Origin: MGBC131033 sp910585655
GTDB taxonomy: Bacteria; Bacillota; Clostridia; Lachnospirales; Lachnospiraceae
Length of the DNA: 64,000 bases
Assembly (NCBI GenBank): GCA_949502025.1
Contig: CATBCG010000004.1
Coordinates: 14,156-78,155 of the forward strand
Reading direction: 5' to 3'
The notes under the pieces are model-generated. The model had not been told where the DNA came from. It did no database searches and saw only the letters and a list, made by a program, of their open reading frames with translations. The stretch's first letter is position 1; each line of letters opens with the position of its first letter. Made by a program: the position numbers and the translations under genes. Positions 59,340 to 64,000 of this stretch are shown piece by piece.

Positions 59340-60362
59340 TCAGCTCTGTCCCCATTCCTTATAAACTCCCTGAATCAACGCCACGCCCAGCGGTCCTAAA
59401 AACACACCCCAAAGCCCGAACAGCTTCATGCCCAAATAGATACAAACAAACATATAAAAAGGACGCAAGCCATTCTGCTTTCCCATCAGTTTCGGTTCCA
59501 GATATTGCCTTGTCAAAAAACAAAGCAGATAAATCACTGCCAACCCTGCCGCATTTACAAAATTTCCCTGAAGCAACGCAAGAAGCAGCCATGGAATCAA
59601 AATGGTTCCTGCGCCGAGAATCGGCAAAAAATCTACGATACCAATCAAAATCCCTAAAAATATCGTATCCGAATAGCCCAGCAAATGCAGACCGACCGCA
59701 TTATAAGCAATGGTGCAGAGCAGGATAATTCCTTGTGTTTTTAAATATGCCGCCCCACTTTCTGAGACACATTTACGGATTCTGGAAAGCATGGGATACC
59801 AACGCTGTCTGCGGATTTCTGCCAAAATATTGTCATAATCCTGATACAGCAGCAAGGAAGCCATCACCACAATGGTCAGCATAATAAAAAATCCGATACA
59901 TCCAGCCGCCGCCTGAATCAGCTGATCAGGGAGACGTTCCAGAAAATATCCGTTTAGCAGCTCCAGCATATGTTCTAATTTTTCCGCCAGTAAACCTTCA
60001 AGAGATCCGTCAGGCAGGCCAAGCAACGAATCACAGTTTCCCAAAAGTCCCCAAAAGCTGTTCCTCCATTCCGGCATACACTCTCTGCAAAATCCGATAA
60101 ACCGGCTTCCCTGCGCGCTGACACATAAAATCAGACGATACGCAGAACATAAGAAAAGAGCCAGCAGCCCAACGGAAAAAAGCAGCACCGACACCTGCTT
60201 TTTTAAATGAAGATATTTTCCGCCAACTACAATCCAGCTTTGCAGCAGCCGTACCAAAAACAACGCCGCCAAAAACGGAAACATCCAGGGCAATAAAAAT
60301 CGAAAAAGCAAATATACACCCAGAGAAATGACTGCCAATTTTCCTGCTCGTATCCAATCCAT
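59340..60362 (-). CDS. AI-2E/YtvI-family membrane protein
   Basis: A 340-residue polytopic protein with about seven or eight helices. AI-2E family signatures are GILIGIVDFLPILGAGTILIP (shown as GILIGIVDFLP then ILGAGTILIPW) and the C-terminal GVFLGPLGVALIQGV. The central soluble part (about 75-150) precedes the paired helices. Family members export small molecules or ions; Firmicute versions include sporulation protein YtvI, which this resembles in length. Stand-alone gene. Confidence 0.82.
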   Translation of the reverse strand: MDWIRAGKLAVISLGVYLLFRFLLPWMFPFLAALFLVRLLQSWIVVGGKYLHLKKQVSVLLFSVGLLALFLCSAYRLILCVSAQGSRFIGFCRECMPEWRNSFWGLLGNCDSLLGLPDGSLEGLLAEKLEHMLELLNGYFLERLPDQLIQAAAGCIGFFIMLTIVVMASLLLYQDYDNILAEIRRQRWYPMLSRIRKCVSESGAAYLKTQGIILLCTIAYNAVGLHLLGYSDTIFLGILIGIVDFLPILGAGTILIPWLLLALLQGNFVNAAGLAVIYLLCFLTRQYLEPKLMGKQNGLRPFYMFVCIYLGMKLFGLWGVFLGPLGVALIQGVYKEWGQS

Positions 60363-60535
60363 AAAACCGCCGCTCCTTTCTTTTGTGATACCTTTTAAGC
60401 TTTCCGATCCTTTTTCTTTTGCAAGAGGTCATTTTATAGTTTCTGTCAGAAGAACCGTTTCATGTTACTATATTTTTTCCTCTGACGGATTTTAATCCCT
60501 TCTAGCATAGCATTGTCTTGCATTTTTTGGTGAAA

Positions 60536-60604
60536 AAGAATTCCACAAAGTGGAATTCTCGCACCGAGCGCGGTTGCCGAACGGCAACATCTTCCATGCG
60601 CGCG
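60536..60604. other. structured G+C-rich intergenic segment left of repeat copy B
   Basis: GAATTCCAC-aaa-GTGGAATTC is a perfect 9-bp hairpin, followed by GTTGCC-gaac-GGCAAC and a GCGCG/CGCGC pairing. It joins directly to repeat copy B, so it may belong to a larger mobile or palindromic unit. No ORF. Confidence 0.5.
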
Positions 60605-60671
60605 AGTGTGCATCCCGCCCAGAGGGCTTTTTGTATGATAGAGAAGTTCGGAGAACTTTCCTATTATACAA
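60605..60671. repeat. dispersed terminator-linked repeat, full palindromic copy B
   Basis: GCCC-aga-GGGC-TTTTT hairpin then a palindrome at 60632-60670. One arm, read on the minus strand, directly follows the metI terminator T-tract. About 85 percent identical to copy A. Confidence 0.8.
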
Positions 60672-60672
60672 A

Positions 60673-60712
60673 GAAAAAGTGGCTGTCAAAACACCTCTCT
60701 TTTGACAGCCAC
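60673..60712 (-). terminator. terminator of the metQ-metN-metI operon
   Basis: A 13-bp stem (60679-60691 with 60700-60712) followed on the minus strand by TTTTTCTTT, just after the metI stop. Confidence 0.9.
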
Positions 60713-60740
60713 TCTCTAACATTTATACCACTCTATTTTT

Positions 60741-61451
60741 TTACGCTTTATTTTTCAATCGTTTATCCATCTTCACTGCCAGCCGTGTTCCAACGCTTTG
60801 GAAAATCTGTACCAGTAAAATCAGCAGTACGACGGCAATCAGCATCACCAGATATTTATAGCGGTAATACCCATAATTGATGGCGATTTTTCCCAGTCCG
60901 CCGCCGCCGATGATACCGCTCATTGCCGAATAGCCTAAGATCGTCGTAATCGCAATCGTCGCGTTGGAAATCAGGGATGGTATACTTTCCGGTATCATCA
61001 CTTTCCAGATAATCTGCAAGGGAGATGCGCCCATGCTCTGCGCCGCCTCGATGATATTGGGATTGATTTCCCGCAGGCTTCCTTCTACCAGCCGCGCCAC
61101 AAACGGAAAGGCAGCGATCACAAGGGGAACAATAGAAGCGGTCGTACCGACTGCGGTTCCTACAATCAGTCTTGTCAGTGGAAACACCAGAATCATTAAA
61201 ATCAAAAATGGCACTGAACGCAGAAGGTTAATGACAATATTTAACAGGTGCAGCATCGGCTTTGGCAGAGGCAGAACGCCGTTTTTCTCGCCCGCTACAA
61301 GCAGGATACCAAGCGGCAGCCCCAGAACAATCGCAAAGGCTGTTGCCAGCACCGTTACATAGACCGTCTCCCATACGGCAAAAGGGATTTCACTTTGTAT
61401 GATTTCCCACGCCTCCTGCATTGCTTCTGCTGAAAAAATCCGCTCAAACAT
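60741..61451 (-). CDS. metI: methionine ABC transporter permease
   Basis: A 236-residue permease with five helices (BPD_transp_1). MetI-like features are the N-terminal FAVWETVYVTVLAT, the EAA loop EAAQSMGASPLQIIWKVMIPE and the final helix pair with YYRYKYLVMLIAV. It forms a homodimer in MetNI that imports L- or D-methionine. It overlaps metN by eight bases and is last in metQNI order. The terminator lies 30 bases beyond. Confidence 0.93.
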   Translation of the reverse strand: MFERIFSAEAMQEAWEIIQSEIPFAVWETVYVTVLATAFAIVLGLPLGILLVAGEKNGVLPLPKPMLHLLNIVINLLRSVPFLILMILVFPLTRLIVGTAVGTTASIVPLVIAAFPFVARLVEGSLREINPNIIEAAQSMGASPLQIIWKVMIPESIPSLISNATIAITTILGYSAMSGIIGGGGLGKIAINYGYYRYKYLVMLIAVVLLILLVQIFQSVGTRLAVKMDKRLKNKA

Positions 61452-62457
61452 GCGCTGACACCTCCTCTGCCGTCACATCTGCCACACTTTGTAAATAAGC
61501 AATCGCTTCCTCAACACGAGCCTGCCCGCCCGGAATTCCCAGCAACATATTGCCGTAAACTTTATTTCCGACTATACGAGTAGACGCACCAAGGATATTG
61601 GCAGCGATCCGCTTGTCCATCGCCATTTGAGTAATCAGTGGCGCTCCTGCCGCCAGGGCTCCATTAAATACCACCCGGATCGGAATTTCACCAGGATTGG
61701 AAACTACTTGAATCTCGGTAGTTCCGTCCGGGAATACCAAATGTCTGGCAGCGGCTGACTTTGGATGGGAGAAAACCTCCTCCACCAGCCCTTCCTCGAC
61801 TACGGTTCCCCCATCCAAAATCGCTACCTTATTACAGATCTCTTCGACTACGCTCATCTGATGGGTAATGACAATCACCGTAATTTTAAGCTTACGGTTG
61901 ATTTCCTGGATCAGTTCCAAAATGTCGTGTGTGGTCTTGGGATCCAGAGCGCTTGTCGCTTCATCGCAAAGCAGCACGTTCGGATCGGTAGCTAAGGCTC
62001 TGGCAATCGCGATTCTTTGCTGCTGCCCACCGGAAAGCTGTACCGGATACGCATTTGCCTTATCCGGCAGCCCTACCGTTTCCAGCAGCTCCATCGCCCG
62101 CTTTTTTGCCTCTGCCCGGTTTATCCCTGCCAATTCCAGTGGAAAGCAAATATTCTGTAAGCAGGTACGTTGCATCAGTAGATTAAAGCCCTGAAAAATC
62201 ATAGTGACATTACGCCGGACACTCCGCAGCTCCTTTTCCGACAGCTTCCCCAAATCCTTGCCGTCCAGAAGGACGCTTCCTTCCGTCGGACGCTCCAGCA
62301 TATTGATACAACGCACCAAGGTACTTTTCCCGGCGCCGCTCATGCCGATAATCCCGTAAATATCCCCGTCCGCAATCGTCAGATTGACATCCCGCAGCGC
62401 CTCCACGTTTCCGTCTGCTGTCTGGAACGTTTTGGACAAATTTTTTATCTCAATCAT
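61444..62457 (-). CDS. metN: methionine ABC transporter ATPase with NIL domain
   Basis: A 337-residue ATPase. Walker A GMSGAGKST is at 38-46, signature LSGGQQQRIAIARAL, Walker B VLLCDEATSALDP, H-loop VITHQMSV. The C-terminal NIL (ACT-like) domain (about 260-335; IRVVFNGALAAGAPLITQMA) binds methionine and inhibits transport when internal methionine is high. This domain identifies MetN with confidence. AAGGGTATGATTGAG-type start: ATG follows GGAGAGTATAAGGGT. Confidence 0.95.
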   Translation of the reverse strand: MIEIKNLSKTFQTADGNVEALRDVNLTIADGDIYGIIGMSGAGKSTLVRCINMLERPTEGSVLLDGKDLGKLSEKELRSVRRNVTMIFQGFNLLMQRTCLQNICFPLELAGINRAEAKKRAMELLETVGLPDKANAYPVQLSGGQQQRIAIARALATDPNVLLCDEATSALDPKTTHDILELIQEINRKLKITVIVITHQMSVVEEICNKVAILDGGTVVEEGLVEEVFSHPKSAAARHLVFPDGTTEIQVVSNPGEIPIRVVFNGALAAGAPLITQMAMDKRIAANILGASTRIVGNKVYGNMLLGIPGGQARVEEAIAYLQSVADVTAEEVSAHV

Positions 62458-62490
62458 ACCCTTATACTCTCCGTCTCCCTTTGCCCGACC

Positions 62491-63351
62491 TTAATCCTTT
62501 GTAATCGCGTCCAGACTGTCCTGCTTGCCGCCGTAAATACCGATTGGCTCTACATGGATCTCCGCAGCCGATACAATATGTGTATTGTTTTCCTCATTAA
62601 AATCGTTTAAGTATGGAGTATGCTGAAAATAATTTGCGTCTACCTCTCCACTCTCCACTACGTTGTTCGGCTGTATATAGTCCGTGTATTCTATGATATC
62701 CAAAGTAATTTCCTTTTCAGCTAAAATCTCTGCCGCTACCTTTAAAATCTCTGCATGAGGAGTCGGAGAAGCCGCTACGGAAATCTTCGTTCCTGCCAGC
62801 GCCGCATAGTCTACAGAGGCATCATAGCCATCTCCTGGGGTTTCTACTACACTGACAACAGCGCCTGCATATTGTTCGCTAATAAAATCTGCCACCTGCT
62901 GACTCATCAAAGCCGCTACTAACGCTTTGATCGCATCGGTTTCCTCATTTCCTTCCTTAACTGCTAAAATATTGGTATAAGCAGAAGAAGAACCCTCGAT
63001 TGCCAGAGAATCCTCCACCGGATTCAAGTCGGCAGAAATCGCATAATTGGAATTGATTATCGCATAATCTACATCCTTACGTACATTTGGAATCTGTACC
63101 GCCTCTACCTCCTTAAAGGTAATCTCATAAGGATTTTCTGCAATGTCCTTAATCGTTGCTGTAATTCCTGCGTCCTCATTCAATGTAATATACCCCTGCT
63201 CCTGTAAAAGCAGCAAAGCCCGCGCCTCATTGGTCGTATCGTTCGGCACCGCTATCGTTATTCCGCCTTTTTTAGAAGAACATCCTGCAAAGGACGCACC
63301 TGCTGTCAACACCAAAACTACCGCTAATAACAAAGAAACTACTTTTTTCAT
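62491..63351 (-). CDS. metQ: methionine-binding lipoprotein
   Basis: A 286-residue NlpA/MetQ lipoprotein. The signal peptide ends at SFAGC (lipobox, Cys23). The binding fold contains ITIAVPNDTTNEARALLLL (near residue 28), NSNYAISADLNP and DYIQPNNVVESGEVDANYF (late), all MetQ-like. It delivers methionine to MetNI. ATG 63351 follows AAGGAG by eight bases; the frame extends 16 codons further. The 290-base leader holds a terminator and Met/Cys-rich ORF (63641-63754). No S-box or T-box consensus is present. Confidence 0.93.
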   Translation of the reverse strand: MKKVVSLLLAVVLVLTAGASFAGCSSKKGGITIAVPNDTTNEARALLLLQEQGYITLNEDAGITATIKDIAENPYEITFKEVEAVQIPNVRKDVDYAIINSNYAISADLNPVEDSLAIEGSSSAYTNILAVKEGNEETDAIKALVAALMSQQVADFISEQYAGAVVSVVETPGDGYDASVDYAALAGTKISVAASPTPHAEILKVAAEILAEKEITLDIIEYTDYIQPNNVVESGEVDANYFQHTPYLNDFNEENNTHIVSAAEIHVEPIGIYGGKQDSLDAITKD

Positions 63352-63560
63352 AATTTTTTCTCCTTTTTGTTTTTCTTTTGCCCGCAACGGCTTGAACATT
63401 CTTTCGTCTAAGCTGCTACAGTTTATTTATATCAAACCGGATGCGGTATTTTTCACAGCCAAAACCGGCGTCCGACAGCGGCATACAAACGATTTTATGG
63501 CGCTGCCTGTGAAAAACAGCCTACAGGCGGATTATGTTCCTTCTTCTTATAGACAATAAA
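63352..63560 (-). promoter_or_regulatory. structured leader between terminator and metQ
   Basis: Contains a hairpin at 63438-63474 (about ten pairs) and GCCTGT/ACAGGC at about 63511-63534. An extended -10-like TGATATAAA lies near 63430, so metQ may also have a weak promoter of its own. No ORF of note. Confidence 0.4.
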
Positions 63561-63564
63561 ATAA

Positions 63565-63586
63565 GGAAGCCTCCGATGAAGCTTCC
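63565..63586 (-). terminator. attenuator-type terminator in the metQ leader
   Basis: On the minus strand GGAAGC (63581-63586) pairs with GCTTCC (63565-63570), extended by TTC/GGA with a bulged G, then TTATTTTATTG. It lies 55 bases after the leader ORF stop and about 210 bases before metQ. Confidence 0.65.
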
Positions 63587-63640
63587 CCTATATATTCCAA
63601 TATAAGCAACTCTAATTCTATCTGCTGCTCTCATGATATT

Positions 63641-63754
63641 CTAGGATTGACCGGAAGGCTTATCGGAAAAATTCGCACCAAAACACATGCACATGCTGCA
63701 CATGTACATGGTCATATCCATCTGATTCATGATAGAGGTACGATAAACCTTCAT
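63641..63754 (-). CDS. Met/Cys-rich leader peptide of the metQNI operon
   Basis: A 37-codon ORF with a strong GGAAGGGAGAG ribosome site seven bases before the ATG and a consensus promoter (63813-63841). Residues 9-24 include MDMTMYMCSMCMC; in 16 codons there are seven Met and three Cys. This enrichment for exactly the amino acid carried by the next operon is typical of leader peptides in ribosome-mediated attenuation. The final codons contain CCTTCCG (bases 63652-63658), which can pair either with the upstream ribosome site or with the terminator. The peptide itself may have no function; a metal-binding or bacteriocin-like peptide is the alternative. Confidence 0.6.
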   Translation of the reverse strand: MKVYRTSIMNQMDMTMYMCSMCMCFGANFSDKPSGQS

Positions 63755-63812
63755 CCGATGACTCTCCCTTCCGACTTTTTCCTTCTTTGCTTTCTCTTCT
63801 TTCAATAGTGGG

Positions 63813-63841
63813 ATCATAGCACGATCCATTTCATCTGTCAA
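63813..63841 (-). promoter_or_regulatory. promoter of the met leader transcript
   Basis: On the minus strand TTGACA (63836-63841) and TATGAT (63813-63818), spacer 17, start near 63806 and about 50 bases before the leader ATG. Confidence 0.8.
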
Positions 63842-63914
63842 TACAAAATTTATTCTGTCTCACGGTAAACGCATGCTTTATAAATAATCTATAAACAAAT
63901 TTTTCTTCTGTTTC

Positions 63915-64000
63915 TCAATCAATACCTGTATTCAGCCCTCCAAGCACTTTATAAAGATAATCTGGGTCATACCCGCATTTCTTCCTTTTGCTTGCAATTC
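63915..64000 (-). CDS. C-terminal end of an unidentified protein (5' part outside window)
   Basis: The minus strand stays open from the window edge to a TGA at 63915, with protein-like sequence CGYDPDYLYKVLGGLNTG near its end. Too short to assign. It lies upstream of and in the same direction as the met leader. Confidence 0.35.
   Translation of the reverse strand, partial: IASKRKKCGYDPDYLYKVLGGLNTGID

Noticed and set aside
60536..60671. tRNA or small stable RNA in the structured segment before metI
   Set aside because: Hairpins are present, but there is no cloverleaf, CCA end or T-loop sequence; it fits a repeat/terminator unit.
63352..63640. SAM-I (S-box) riboswitch or methionine T-box before metQ
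   Set aside because: Neither the S-box core nor the T-box GGGTGG-ACCGC sequence is present on either strand; the leader ORF explains the region better.
63755..63841. Longer 66-residue version of the met leader protein starting at 63841
   Set aside because: Its ATG lies inside the TTGACA/TATGAT promoter upstream of the predicted transcription start; the ATG at 63754 has the strong ribosome site.
1..64000. CRISPR arrays, insertion sequences, integrase-associated att sites
   Set aside because: No regularly spaced repeats, transposase or recombinase genes were seen; the only direct repeats are those listed.

Overview
The window looks like chromosomal DNA from a low-to-mid GC Gram-positive anaerobe, most likely a Lachnospiraceae-type Clostridium relative (family-level guess only). 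The reasons are strong AGGAGG-type ribosome binding sites, near-consensus sigma-A promoters, a proline T-box on a short-form prolyl-tRNA synthetase, an Agr-type GHKL kinase with a LytTR regulator, lipoprotein binding proteins, and [4Fe-4S] oxidoreductases and hemerythrin. No rRNA, tRNA, CRISPR array, transposase or prophage was recognised.

Layout. 1-4.6 kb (minus): AAA ATPase/nuclease (cut by the window edge), topB, a small HExxH protein and a separate two-helix membrane protein. 4.7-15 kb (plus): AgrC/AgrA-like two-component pair, then an oligopeptide ABC transporter in the order binding protein, two permeases, two ATPases, then a DUF3899 protein. 15-16.7 kb: a small accessory island between two copies of the DUF3899 3' end, with two unknown genes and a probable type I toxin-antitoxin module. 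16.7-26.8 kb: AAA_14/DUF4143 ATPase, LysR regulator, Fe-S aldo/keto reductase, IlvD/Edd dehydratase operon, glycosyltransferase, HD protein, and cysK-metY for sulfide assimilation. 26.9-35.6 kb: secreted amidase, FIST plus soluble chemoreceptor, an ABC exporter, and a domain-permuted GH3 glycosidase. 35.8-42.9 kb: hemerythrin/response-regulator fusion, a gene remnant, proS with T-box, ankyrin protein, unknown membrane protein, Nudix hydrolase. 43-53.5 kb (minus): FtsX-type permease, LolD-type ATPase, an ABC exporter coupled to an S8 protease, and upstream a NADAR protein plus a tandem HTH/TPR regulator. 53.6-60.4 kb: EEP phosphohydrolase, methyltransferase, Uma2 nuclease, TldD/PmbA, AI-2E family protein. 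60.7-63.8 kb: metQ-metN-metI, preceded by a methionine/cysteine-rich leader ORF.

Two systems stand out. At 16.2-16.6 kb a 37-residue membrane peptide faces a convergent antisense RNA of about 105 nt. Both have sigma-A promoters with 17-bp spacers, and the toxin ribosome site is locked in a perfect hairpin. At 63.56-63.84 kb a 37-codon ORF has ten Met/Cys codons in a 16-codon run, followed by competing hairpins and a terminator upstream of metQ. That is the layout of ribosome-mediated attenuation of methionine uptake. A third, smaller signal is a short dispersed sequence that recurs just after terminator T-tracts.
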